From Linyphia triangularis (Eukaryota > Arthropoda > Arachnida > Araneae > Linyphiidae): 64,000 nucleotides of DNA. Shown piece by piece: positions 1 to 11,474 of the stretch. Below the pieces are notes generated by a model. The model ran no database searches, had not been told where the DNA came from, and saw only the letters and a list, made by a program, of their open reading frames with translations. Location of the stretch: NCBI GenBank assembly GCA_963978545.1, contig OZ021732.1, positions 32,394,123 through 32,458,122 on the forward strand. The letters are read 5' to 3'. Numbering within the stretch: position 1 is the first letter of the stretch; each line of letters opens with the position of its first letter. The position numbers and the translations under genes are program-made.

Positions 1-270
1 CTTTTGCATTTCCTCTTGGGCACCTTTCATTTGTTCTTGGCTCGCTTTCATTTCTTCTTGACTCGCTTTCATTTCTTCTCGACCTTCGGATATTTCCTTC
101 TTCATCTCTTCTTGCCCTTTGGACATTTTCTTCTCCATCTCTTCTTGGCCTTTCTTCATCTCGTCTTGGCCTTTCTTCATCTCGTCTTGGTCTTTCTTCA
201 TTTCTTGCATGAAAGCAAAAAGTTGTTGACATTTTTCATCTTGTTCCGCCATTGCTCTGGTAATCGGCAT
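1..270 (-). CDS. Gag N-terminus of an LTR retrotransposon (partial, runs off left edge)
   Basis: The minus-strand frame is open for 90 codons from ATG at 270 to the window edge, starting MPITRAMAEQDEKCQQ; an in-frame second ATG at 252 is an alternative start. Most of it is a charged coiled coil built from repeats of the type QEEMKK / QDEMKKG / QEEMKAS (residues about 26-90), a common N-terminal arrangement in arthropod LTR-element gag proteins. It begins 9 bases inside a likely primer-binding site and 24 bases from the LTR, the expected place for gag. The rest of gag and all of pol lie outside the window, so the clade (Ty3/gypsy is likely) cannot be proved here. Confidence 0.7.
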   Translation of the reverse strand, partial: MPITRAMAEQDEKCQQLFAFMQEMKKDQDEMKKGQDEMKKGQEEMEKKMSKGQEEMKKEISEGREEMKASQEEMKASQEQMKGAQEEMQK

Positions 271-279
271 CAAATCCCA

Positions 280-291
280 CTTCTGACACCA
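280..291 (-). promoter_or_regulatory. Primer-binding site of the left-edge LTR element
   Basis: On the minus strand TGGTGTCAGAAGTGGGAT starts two bases after the end of the LTR. A TGG-initial sequence directly after an LTR is the usual tRNA primer-binding site. The matching tRNA was not identified. Confidence 0.6.
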
Positions 292-351
292 GTTGTTGCG
301 TTGTACGGGCTCGAAAGATTTGATGACAAAACAGATCAAAACTTGCAGAAA

Positions 352-357
352 TTTATT
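352..357 (-). terminator. LTR polyadenylation signal
   Basis: AATAAA on the minus strand lies about 60 bases before the 3' end of the LTR, the expected position for the R/U5 processing signal of an LTR element. Confidence 0.5.
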
Positions 358-666
358 CCAAAAGAACTCTTCACAGTTCTCTTACATAACGAGAAGTTCC
401 AGAACTTCTCGTTCTAGTAGACAGAACACAGCTCTTTTCACGACGATAGAGCACAAAACAGCAGTTAAAAACTTGACAACAACTGCTAAATCGCCGCAAA
501 AGACAATGCAAAACAGTTCGCTTTAGAATGCTCAGTATCTCAAGTCAGGAATACAGCTCTCACAGTGAACGTTGAGAGACAACTAACTAACAGTCAACTA
601 TCGGACTCAGCTAACAACTAGCTCCGTGATTCAAAATCAGTCAACAACAACTAACTCTACTCACGG

Positions 667-682
667 CCGTCCTTATATAGGA
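667..682 (-). promoter_or_regulatory. LTR core promoter (TATA box)
   Basis: CTATATAAGGAC on the minus strand lies inside the LTR upstream of the presumed R region. It is a good TATA consensus in an otherwise mixed-composition stretch. Confidence 0.5.
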
Positions 683-1094
683 GAGGTGAACATACGTGAA
701 CTTTCCTGAAACTCTTAGAGGTAGACATTTGGAGAAGTTTCCAGACTGTAGTTGAAAAGTCCATACATGTATATGGGGATACATGTACCTATACATGTAC
801 CGAAAATGTCGCCAAATGGTCGCCAAGTTTGGCGACAAAAATTGGTCGCCAAAACCATCGCCAACTTGGCTCTATCTCGCCAATTTGGCGAGATTCCTAT
901 TACCATAATGTTAAATGCCCTGCCCCTTGAAACTCGCTTCCCAGAGTTACCTCTGTAAAAAACGTTATCAAGCGTTGATATCCTCACTGCAGGGAAACAA
1001 ACCATTGCATTGCCTTATGCGAAATGTACAGAAATTTATCTATTTACAAAATTAACACTACGAAATATTTACAAATATACAAAAATTCGTAACA

Positions 1095-1877
1095 ATATAT
1101 ATTGTCATTTAAAAGCATCAACTACAGACTTTAGGAAATAGATGTCCCATAATTTACTAGTTCATAGTACAGTCAAATCTCGCTAACACGAAGTAAAAGC
1201 AGTTTTATGTACGATAAAGTTTAAACTTAACGTTAATTTATTCGTTTAACACGAAATCTCATACAATGAAATCCCGCTTTAGGCGAAAAATTTTTCTCTT
1301 CAAACCACTTTTTTTAAATGAAACCTTGCAACGTTTTTAATGCATCAGGAATCACGCCTCATGCGCTTTAAATATTTTTATAGACGTAGACCCATTTAAA
1401 AAAAATGTTTTATGAAAAAATTTAAAGTAAAAACCATAACAGACTTTCTTATAAGTCAAATAAATAATAGGTTACTGGTTAATATATTTACTTTTATTGT
1501 TCCTAATGAATATCTCGTTAAACTATTGTATATTGTACTAAATATAAACCTAGAAATGTAAGTGTTTTAAAAAATAGCAGTATTAAATACTCATATAGCT
1601 ATAGTAGTTTTCAATCTGCATTAATTAGTTGAAAAAGTTTTTAGAAGGTTAACAAGGTATTTTGTTAACCCATCTATTTCGAGTTAACGAGGTTTGACTG
1701 GCTATTTATAATGACACGGATTCGTAACTTAGCATACATGTACACTACGTTGTGTTGATAGCACATAACATAATATTCTTAGATTGTTTTTATAACCACA
1801 TAAAATTAAAAATTAGTTTGCTCTTGTTATCCCTTTTAATCAGACTCTAAGAGAGAATAATAAAATATATATGTTAG

Positions 1878-1878
<1 letters not shown>
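1095..1878. other. AT-rich intergenic, nothing recognised
   Basis: No ORF, RNA or repeat with recognisable structure was seen. The sequence is low-complexity A/T-rich DNA. Confidence 0.5.

Positions 1879-1942
<64 letters not shown>
1879..1942. repeat. (TA)n microsatellite
   Basis: About 60 bases of uninterrupted TA dinucleotides. Confidence 0.97.
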
Positions 1943-1944
<2 letters not shown>

Positions 1945-3086
1945 TAACTACTTTTAATTGTTTTAAAGCTGAAATTTACAAAAAATATTCTTTTACCTGA
2001 GTGAATAAGCTACATTAAATTAAATCCATTGCATATTTCCACTTAAAGGTCAATTGGAATACTTTAGTTGGCATTGATAAAATCAGTAAATTGTATAAAA
2101 AAAAACACAAATTAATTTTAAATTCTGTATCTGCTAATTTTTAAACTTAGAACATCCATTAGTGGGCTATCTTAAAGTATGTACCAGTTAAGAGTTTTTT
2201 AATACTATATAAAAATTTTGTGTATGGTATACGGTTAATTAGAAAATCGCTATTTGACCTATTCAATTTTATGCAAATTAACATGAACAAGTTGTCTTCT
2301 GCAATTACACAGTCCGATAAATTTCAGTGATTTCCTCTTTTCGTTTGTAAGTGTGTTATTTATTTTTAGGTTATCTATTGTCTTTCTGCATCATGAATAC
2401 CAATAAGAATACGAAATAATTTTTCGAAATCGAAATCGTTAAATAATAAATATTGTAAAAATATAAGCAACATTTATATAAGTAGTCAAATAAAAATCGA
2501 TAATGGGAAATACTTTTACAAATAGCAAAAAATCACAACCATTTAGCATTGGTCAACTTCACGTCTCTTTACGAGAGTTTCAGATGAAAACGCCCTTTGG
2601 GACTTTTGAGAAACGAAGAAAAGAAATTCAATTTTCTGCTTCATGCTCCAACTATAAATATACATTACAGTTACTTTTTACAGAAGAACGCCATTTATGT
2701 TAGATAGACCTATTGGTAGGAGAAACAACAGCAAACACGACTTCAATAAAATGGCTTTTATCTTTGAATAAATCCAAATGTGTATGGTTGCAAGGGAAGA
2801 AATTTGACAATATATTTGAGGCAGGAAAAATAAAGGTACATATTTTTTCAAGATTATGAAATAGGGAAGAATATCAAAGTATACAAGTTCAGCTAAGTGT
2901 TTTCTTCTTTAATACACATATTTATATCTTAGGAAATATAACCCTATATATAAATACTCATTTTTAGTGGTAAATTGTAATCCATGATATTAATGCACAA
3001 ATTTATCCATTGTTTTGAAATATAACCAAATACTTACATGTCTAGGAGTAGATAACGCAATAAATTTTTTCAATGTAACATAAAAT
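1943..3086. other. AT-rich intergenic, nothing convincing
   Basis: A 66-codon ORF at 2503-2703 (starts MGNTFTNSKK) is present but has no recognised domain, no paralogue here and no supporting signals. Nothing else was seen. Confidence 0.4.
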
Positions 3087-3480
3087 AGGGGTGTGGAACA
3101 TCGCACAACTTTCAATTACAATATAATACCTACATGGATTTGCGTCATTTACCGTTTTTGAAATATATATATATAATTATATATAAATTATATATACATA
3201 TAAAACCAGCTCCATCAAAATGATGATTTTGGTGATATAGTTATCGATAATTTTTATATTATCCTTTTTTATAAATGAAACTGAGGGGAGGGAAAAAAAG
3301 CGATCGTTGATTAAGTATGCTCAAGGAAAGAAAACTCTGTGTTGAAAGAATTCGTTTTTCAACTTTTTACGCCATTAAAACATTTTAAAGGGATTTTTGG
3401 AGATGGGGATGCTTAGAACACCTTAAGAGGCATTACCACAGCGATTTTTATCGAAATCGTTACACCTTTTTTTTTTTAGC
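3087..3480 (+). repeat. Dispersed poly(A)-tailed repeat, copy 1
   Basis: This segment begins GTGTGGAACATCGCACAACT and is colinear with copies at 7451-8140 and 45770-46290. Shared blocks include the opening motif, CTCTGTGTT followed by CGTTTTTCAAC, TTTTTACGCCATTAAA and TTAAGAGGCATT. It contains no ORF. The family ends in poly(A) where complete (copy 2), which suggests a LINE 3' end or a SINE-like retroposon, but the class is not established. Confidence 0.6.
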
Positions 3481-3726
3481 AATCATTCAAAAAGATTATT
3501 TTTTCAAAGGCAGATAAGCTCTCACAGATCAGCTTCTATTATAGCTAGAATTTTTTTTTTTTTTTTTTTGAGCTTATATACAAAGAGTCGTTTGTGAATC
3601 TAACGGTGTTGTCGCTTACGTCTATATGATTATTTACGCTAAAAAGTTCATCGACCGTATCTTACGCATTTAGAACATAAGAATCGCAAAAAACAAAGAA
3701 TTGATATCCCCCAAAACAACTATAAG

Positions 3727-3757
<31 letters not shown>

Positions 3758-6700
3758 CAACACGTCAAAATCTAATGTTTGTCACTGAGCGGCCGCATTT
3801 TATCTTAAGGCCCTAAGCCCTTATGATTAAATTCGATATGTGGGAAGCACCCCTATAATGAATTAGGCAGGATATAGTTTTTATAGAATTAATCTCAATT
3901 GAGTGCAATGGGTGCAAAGTAGCTCAAACATATGAAATATGATTACTCCAAAATAGCTCTAACCTGCCAAGTATTGATTGTCTATGGGAGTTCCTCACAA
4001 TAATGCCAATTAAGTTCATTGTGTACAAGTACTTTAAAGAAATTATATGCGGCTGCTTGGTGGCAAACGTTAGATTTGATAACCTTTCTTGGCTGAGCAT
4101 TTTACCAGGAGGGATTTTTTTACAACATCTAGTTGATTTTTAAGGGATTTAGTATTAGGTGATTAAAACGGAAGTGAATTAGAAAAGTGCCTGTGTTAAC
4201 TGTTTCAGAATATTTCACAGAATATTATTTTTCAGAATATTATTTTGAACAGATATTTCGGTTTGATTTACATTATTTCAATGCTTATAATTAAATTTAT
4301 CATTTAAAAAAACTGAAATGTTACTGGAAACGTATTTTTCTTGTGTTAATATATGAAATTAATCCACTTTTTAGTACGTATCTCAACCAACAAAATAAAT
4401 GGGCTTTAAGTACTTATGAAATTCAGATTGAAATTTGATTGGAATTGTCAGATATCACGCTGGCATTTTTATTATCACTCACGGTTAAGATATTCGCATG
4501 TAATAAATTAAACTTAAAATAAAATTTAATTTACAAAATAAAAACAATAAAATTAAAAAGAATAAATATGTTTAAAAATTTTTTTGACTATCGAATCTTC
4601 TTTTTATTACAGGTCTAGTAGTTATAATCACAATTATGATATAAATAAAAGTTAATATGGTCGTATTGCAATAGCAATACACCAAATGGTCGTATTGTTC
4701 TTAATGCGTGATAAAATATCCTTCGCAGGATTTAGTCGTGCGTGTTTGAGTGTTTATTAACAGTTATATAAGTACTTAAATCCAAGATTTCGAGTATTAA
4801 ATTAATAGTTTCCGACTTTCTTAACACACTTAAAATTCTGCCAAGAAATTCTGCTTTTAATTTTATTCCTTCTCAGTGAATAGTGAAATTAAGTAGAATT
4901 ACTCTTTGAGTTGTACATGTGCGAAGTAACCAATTGTAATTTCTATAAGCCACTTCTAAAAGGAGTTAAAAAAGGCTATCATGCTAAATGGGATTAACCA
5001 AATATGTAACTATTCAAATATATAGAATTACGAAATTTCTTTCAATTACCATGTGGTTTTATTTATAGCTTCATATAGCTTTATACAAGTTATAGCTTTA
5101 TATGAAACTGCAAGATTTATATCAACCACCATTAAGGGATTAAGAGAAACTGTGAGAAATGTTCTACATTAGTTATTTCAATCTATTGTCAGAGGGTATG
5201 ATTCTGAATTGTGATTGCTTGTTATAGAATTGCGTGTGGATGTGGAGAGAAAGGCTCTAATTCAAGCGTCGCATCCGTGCCTCGTCATCTGGCAAGTTCA
5301 AGATTACGATGCGCAAATAAATATGCTGTTGCAATAATTTTATTTCTGTGTAGTTTTTGCATGAAAAAACACCAAACAACCAAACCTGAAATGTTAAAAA
5401 AAAAAAAAAAGTGTGTACGAGTTTGATCATTTTTCGATATTTTGTTTAATTCACAGTCTTTAACATGTTTTTTTATCTTTTCTAAATTTAATGACATTGA
5501 AGCGTGTTAAATATTAATAGGAAGGAAATAGCCCTTACAAGTACTTCTATGCTCTTAGCGAAGAGATGTGTCACCGAGTGCATTTTATAAATACTATACA
5601 GTTTTTAATTTACCAACCATGAAAAAAAACGATATGGCAAAATACCCATAAAATATGAAATTTATGCACGACCGTGAAAACAGTAGGACTAATAAATAAA
5701 AAAATATGTTTTCTTTCTATCGTTCTGATGTAAATTAAAGTTTTTATTCAAGAAGAAATGCATACTCATGACCACGATTTTTTAAAACAATGTTAAGAAA
5801 TGGGACATGATGTGCATGATATCTATACATAAAATCTATATTTTTCAAACATTTATAAAACATAGTCTATAATTTCCTTAAATATCATTGATTGTTACAT
5901 TTTAAGTCATAGGAACATGACTTCAATTAATATAGAAAAGAAATATCATTTCTATCAAAATTATCTTTTGAAATCGAATAGTTGTTTGAAGCAGGAAACA
6001 TACTTTTAAATTAAATAAGTAGTTTTTAAGAACAATTCAATTAAATAAACTCGGAATTAAATTTCTTAAATAGAAATATATAATAATAAGTAAATAATGT
6101 TAATTTTTTTTTTAATTCAATTAACCTGGAAATAATTTTATTAAATAGCAATAGATCAAAATAGTTCTTTCAATAAAAGTGTGATAAGTCATACGTGCAA
6201 AATTTTCTTCACCGACCTTTTGAGCCCAAGAAAGTTTACAAGATTCGGGTGAGTGTTCTCTCAAAGATATAAGAAATATTGTTTTGCCTGGAAATGCACT
6301 TATCCAGTGTGGAGGATAACAGTCTCGAAGTCATGTTGAGATATATGTGTTAACCAAATACTACTGGAGCTGGTGGGATCAAGTTACCTGGTAATGGAAC
6401 ATGCCGAGATACATGTTTCCTTACGAGGAGAGACGTTTTGGCACCAAAAGGAAGTCAAGAAAAGAAGTCTTCTGGTGGTAAAAAAAAGGTAGACTAAAGG
6501 CAGAAATAAGTGACCAAAAAGGGAGGATGACCGCTCTTGGGGGGGGGGGGGGGAAGAGTTATAAAAAAAAGCATAGGTTAGCCGAAAAACAACTGCTTCG
6601 ATAAGTTATAAGATCATCTAATAGCAGTTTCGGATGTTACCCAGATATCAAATAAGATTATTGATGGGGAGAGCAACACATTTTGGTTTTAATTTTAATA

Positions 6701-6784
6701 GTTTTCCATATTAACTAGTGATATATATATATACATAACAGAAAACAGAAAGAGTTTAGAGGTTAGGTGTAAATTTTTGTTTTG
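3481..6784. other. AT-rich intergenic with homopolymer runs
   Basis: Contains poly(T) near 3549-3569, poly(A) at 3729-3757 and 5398-5410, and a G run at 6540-6553. The less AT-rich stretch 6200-6480 was read in all forward frames without a convincing protein. No other feature was seen. Confidence 0.4.
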
Positions 6785-6860
6785 TGATTATGACATAAAA
6801 AGATGTAGTACAAACAGTTGTTCAAAATTTTTTGTGCTACATCATTTTATCTTATGATCA
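6785..6860. other. Near-perfect 28-bp stem hairpin (pre-miRNA-like or tiny MITE)
   Basis: Arms 6785-6812 and 6833-6860 are inverted repeats separated by 20 bases. Pairing the arms gives 26 of 28 positions joined, about three as G-U wobbles, with two isolated mismatches. The geometry resembles a miRNA precursor, but AT-rich inverted repeats also arise from small transposons. No other support is visible. Confidence 0.4.
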
Positions 6861-7450
6861 TAAGTCAAGTAATGTTACTATAATAAGCTACACAGTAGTT
6901 ATGTCTTTATTTATTGTTTGGAATGTATGGTGCGTATAACTTACATTTGATGAAAAATTATAGCACTGATTTCAATTTAAAAATAAAAGTCTTCATGGTT
7001 ATTTACAAAACCTCCAATAAGGGTTTATTCCATCAAAAAGCAAGAATTTTTGCTACATCTGCTTTGGTGGATCTAAATATCACAATTTAAAGACACCTGA
7101 AAAATGTGTTATATAAATAATTATCCCAATAAAAGTCTCACTAGATTACTGTAATCACTTTATATGTTACATATTGCTTAAGAAGAATAAAATAGTGCCC
7201 CATTCATATAGTCGAAAAGTAAGTGCTTTTGTATACCATAATTGCAGTAATTCTAAGTTAAAATAGCGTCTTGTCGAACAAATCTTGAGAAAAGTTAGGG
7301 CGGAGTTTATTACTAAAATGAGAATTATTTCGTCCTTGCTTAAAAACTCGTTTGCTGATATTAAATACACGATGTGGGAGCAAAAACTACTTCCAATGTT
7401 GAAAACCTTCCACTTATATTCAGAAGGTGACATGAACATAAAAACTAGAA
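6861..7450. other. Intergenic, nothing recognised
   Basis: AT-rich sequence. Short ORFs on both strands overlap each other and show no domain. Confidence 0.4.
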
Positions 7451-8140
7451 ATGTGGAACATCGCACAACTTTCAATTACACTATATTACTATATTACTGA
7501 TGTGAATTTGTGTAATTTACCATTTTTATATTTTCATCATTCGTATAGAAAAAATGGCCAGTTTGGCTATATTTTTTGCGATAATTCTTGTATGGGGTCT
7601 TTTAAAAAAAAAACTTCGACCAAAATGATGATTTTGTCAATATACTTTTTGATAATTTATATATTATCCTTTCTTATAAGTGAAACTGAGAAGAGGAGGA
7701 AAAACGATTGTTCATAAGCTATGTTCAAGCAAAGAGAATTCTGTGTTAAAGACATTCGATTTTTAACTTTTTACGCCATTAAAGCATTTTTTACAGGAAT
7801 TTCGGAGGTGGAAATATTTAGAACATTTTAAGAGACATTGCAACAGAGGTTTTGAACGAAATTGTTAGAGCCGTATTTTATCAATTGCTAAAAAACATGA
7901 TTTTTTTAATGGCAGCTACCTTATGCGCATGCGCTATTTTGACGAAAACCTTAATGGTAAATCTTTGGGCCATCATCAACCTGCACACCAAATTTGAACA
8001 TCGTAGGTCAATTTGTTCGGAAGTTATGCTGACCACATACACACAGACAGACATTTTTTTTTAGATCACTTTTTTTGAGATCAGGATGTTCCAAAACGTA
8101 GAGAAATGAAAAAAAAAAAAAAAAAAAAAAAAAATTTTTG
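7451..8140 (+). repeat. Dispersed poly(A)-tailed repeat, copy 2 (most complete)
   Basis: Starts with the same block as copy 1 (GTGGAACATCGCACAACTTT) and extends through TTATGCGCATGCGCTATTTT, AAATTTGAACATCGTAGG, ATGCTGACCACA and CACAGACAGACA to a poly(A) run at about 8108-8133. The 3' half is also found at 21845-22047 and 53035-53140. The oriented end in poly(A) after a conserved tail indicates retroposition by target-primed reverse transcription. No coding capacity is visible. Confidence 0.65.
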
Positions 8141-8175
8141 CCTATCCCTATACTTTCATTACCCTATGTATATAT

Positions 8176-8361
8176 ATGGGTAATACCTCGTCTGAAAGTA
8201 GCAGATTTTCAAATCAAGCAAAATTGTTTATTTTGTGCATCCAAAAAGGAGATAAGAACACTATTCTAGACAATCTGGATGCAGCGAAGTTGAGTGATCA
8301 AAATTCAGCTATTGTTTTGACTCGAGCACTTAAAAAGATAGAGTGTGATCCATCCGAATAA
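8176..8361 (+). CDS. Small gene-like ORF with N-myristoylation-type start (unassigned)
   Basis: The 61-codon ORF begins MGNTSSESSRFSNQAK and ends CDPSE, directly after an AT-rich block and a poly(A) tail. The start resembles N-myristoylation sites (MGN-T-S-S), and composition is more protein-like than in neighbouring noise ORFs. After the stop, another frame stays open from about 8355 to a TAA at 8553-8555 and reads RLRIKSRGNKARARIN, later VDVLELNCCGCSSGFF. A single frameshift would therefore join the two into about 125 codons. I do not recognise the family. It could be an exon, a decayed retrocopy or chance. Confidence 0.3.
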   Translation: MGNTSSESSRFSNQAKLFILCIQKGDKNTILDNLDAAKLSDQNSAIVLTRALKKIECDPSE

Positions 8362-8555
8362 ATGTAAATATATCTCCTATTTGGCGTCTGAGAATAAAAA
8401 GTAGAGGAAACAAAGCTCGGGCGAGAATAAATCAGGGACTGTTTAATCCAGTTCCGACTGTGGATGTTTTGGAATTGAACTGCTGTGGATGCAGTTCTGG
8501 GTTTTTCGAACGGGAAGAAGCTTATGTTTTCACTAGTGTAATTAACTTTGAATAA

Positions 8556-11474
8556 TTATAAATGTTTATAGGTGTAAGTAAATCTATATTATGTGTGTGC
8601 CTTGTATGTCTTTAATAAATAATAGTAAAATTTCTACAGACCACTACTTAAATTAACTTAACTGAGCTCTGGACAGCCGTGGTGGCCGATATTTGCATAT
8701 TGAGGACCAGAAGAAGATTTTTTTTCACTGGTTTATTCACCAGCAGAAATCTCTGTTGTGTTAGTAACGAATGAGAGTGTCGTAGGGTGGTCTTAATTTA
8801 GCTAATTGAAAAGAGAGGGCTGTTGCTGGAAAAGGTTTGAGGGATCGGAGTTTTTGACTGCGCATACATTTTCGAGACTTGTTCCCGTAGTCTAAGGGAC
8901 ACAACTGAGGTCAATGGCGGATCCAACCACGAGGCGCGCGCTTCCCTCCCTCAAGTTGATTTTTTTTTTTTTTACAACTAACAAAAAAAAATAAAAAAAT
9001 ATTCAACATTTGTTTTTTAATAAGTCCACACAACAAACATATTTCGACCTTCATCTAATTCCCGAAAAAAGCACAAAAAAAAAGAGCTTATTTTTGGATC
9101 AAGGTTCTTTTTATAGCCTTCTCCTTTCCCACGAACGTTGGAAGACTGTACAAGTATTCAAACCTCCACCCCCTTGACCTTGAAAACGTCTTCACGACAC
9201 TTAAAACACATCCCATTCTGCTAAAAGTATCCTGGGATCTAATTATCAATAAATATTCTTCCCGTCCTTCAGGACCCCTGATACCCGATCTATTTTTCTG
9301 TCGGGTAGGAGGAAGAGATTTTGACTCTCACATGAGTAATGTCCAACGCCAACCAGGGGGCAAAATGATTAATGAGAAGTTGACTATTTGGGTTACTCCC
9401 GGAAATTTCCACCCCCATTCAGCTGAACATGGTAATTAGCTAAACTTAAAAGTTTCGATAGACAGGAAGAGGAAGGTTGTTTATAAACAGCATAAGAATT
9501 CGCCCAGCTCGTGCTTGTGTTACGGCTCGTAAATAAGTGAATTCAGACTTGAATTCAGATTAATAATCCTCTTTTGCAACACCACAGTTGAAAGGTATAC
9601 AATTTTTTACATGAAATTGACTTATAAACAATTTTGCAAAAAGTATTATCTGTGTCAAGTAGTAGTACAGTTGCAGAATTAGTTATTTAAAAAAAATTTC
9701 GTTTTCAAATCAAACGAATTAATCACGAAACTAAACGAATGAATTAACAAAATAAATTTGCATGTTTTTACGATAATTGGGAAAGTTTTGTACAAAGGTT
9801 TACCTGGACATGCATTTAAATTCCATTTTCTTTTGTGTTTATTATTGCAGCAGTAATGCAAAAAATATCGCACTTTATAAATAATTATAACGTCTACGGC
9901 ATACATATATATATATTGTGTGTTTTTCCAAACATAGCCCATTTTTCAAAACACATTTTTTATGAAATTTCTTATTCTTGTTCAAAAGTTTCATAAAAGA
10001 AGTAAAAGGATATTGCAACTCAAAATGAAATTATTAAAAAATTTAAAATACAGTGATCCTCCTCCCCAATAATCTTTCACTTCCTGTTATAAAAGAAAAA
10101 TTGGAGCAAAATATTTCAATAAGCGATAATTGGTTTATGTATTTTAATTAACCCATTCTAACTTTATTATTGTTTTATATATCGTATTTTAATTGTTTTA
10201 AGTTAAATTTACTCCAACTATTGAAACTGAGTGCCCGGATTTAGTTTTTCATTTTCCTTTTCAGAAATGTAAATTAAAAATGATGAATGGTGAAAGAAAG
10301 TTTTTAAAGGGTAATGTTCACCGAATATTGAAAAAGATAGAAAAAGAAGGAGAGTCTAACATTCTACGAAATATTTATTTTTATTTCTCTTCATAAAACC
10401 AACCCTGGACTTGAGAATGAACTCGGTGGGTGTCCAACAGGAAGCTGGAAGAACTACTCTTTTTAGTGATTATTTCAAGGGGGGGGGGTCTTGTTTTACG
10501 ATATTATATAACGTCAAATTTTATCACTGGACTTTTTCATTTCATCTTTTAATTTTATCATTTCATGTTTTAACTATTGCCAAAAGAGACATTAGAAACT
10601 GGAATTTGTTTTGTAATAACTATTCAATATTTAAATTGTATTTGTTTTTATTGCCTTATTACAAATATGATTTATAATTATTAGTAAAACATACTCTTTG
10701 AAAAACAATTTTTTCCCCTACATACTTTAGATTGCTCGATTATCAATGGATTATCCAGTAAAACACTTCCAGTAGTTTTACTGGTAATTATCCAGTATTT
10801 TTACTTATTAAGCTCACTACATAAATATGTTATGAATATGTTAAATTTTGATGAACAACCACTTATTTCCAAGTTTGATGTAAGTATAGTACAAGACTTA
10901 TACTTTGTCAGTTACTCAAAAATAAAAGTAAAAAGTTCCCACTTTCACTGGAATTTCTTCAGTATAATCGATACCTCCGGGGATGTAACTTGCTAAAATG
11001 TTTAAAATGCACGATACATTTTGAATGCAATTTATTTTTAATATAAAATAGGTAACGAAAAAACGAAAGGACAGTGTTAACCACCTTACGCTAAGATAGC
11101 AAGTCAGAAATGTAACGAAAGAGTGTGTGGGGGGGGGGGGGGCGATTATCTTGAAGTATATTTCTTGAACACTGCATAGATTATTTTTACTTTTTTGCAA
11201 ATATTCAATTTCGTCTTGGCTAAGGTGCAGCGTTGCGCCCCTCCCTCAGGAAAATCCTAGATACGCCACTTACTGGGGTTGTGTACAGAGCATCTAATAT
11301 TCTAATATTGCACCGACTTGTAGTGTCCCAGCTACAAAATGCTAAGTAGCACCTCCGCATTATTGAGAGTGTTGACCCTGAAACTACATTAAGTGGTAAT
11401 ATTCTTTCTTCCTTGATACCTCAGCCGGTAATTTTATTTATTATTACGTCAATTCCTGAAGTTAACGTACGTTA
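8556..11474. other. Intergenic with degraded repeat scraps
   Basis: No gene was recognised. At 8915-8960 and 11217-11275 there are short phrases of the GCGCCCCTCCCT / CGGATCCA type that look like decayed retroposon ends. G runs occur at about 10482-10489 and 11130-11142. A 10-bp inverted repeat (CCAGTAAAAC...GTTTTACTGG) lies at 10754-10783. Confidence 0.35.

Larger units (their letters stand above)
294..1094 (-). mobile_element. 5' LTR of the left-edge retrotransposon
   Basis: In element orientation this segment begins TGTTACG (at 1094) and ends CGCAACA (at 294), a short TG...CA inverted terminus, and is followed by the primer-binding site and gag. Inside are a TATA box (CTATATAAGG on the minus strand, near 670-680) and a polyadenylation signal AATAAA (352-357, minus strand). 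This fits a U3-R-U5 layout with transcription starting near 640-650. The outer boundary at 1094 is inferred from the terminal motif, because the partner LTR is not in the window. An alternative outer end is TGTACA at about 1030. Confidence 0.6.

Noticed and set aside
4..417. Plus-strand 137-codon ORF rich in Phe/Leu/His at the left edge
   Set aside because: It is the antisense of the gag coiled-coil repeats and LTR; the minus-strand reading has gag logic, primer-binding site and LTR signals.
2503..2703. 66-codon ORF starting MGNTFTNSKK
   Set aside because: No domain, no homologue in the window and no supporting signals; its similarity to the 8176 ORF is limited to four residues.
6200..6480. 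Less AT-rich stretch suspected of being an exon
   Set aside because: Every forward frame contains stops, and no motif or splice pair could be supported.
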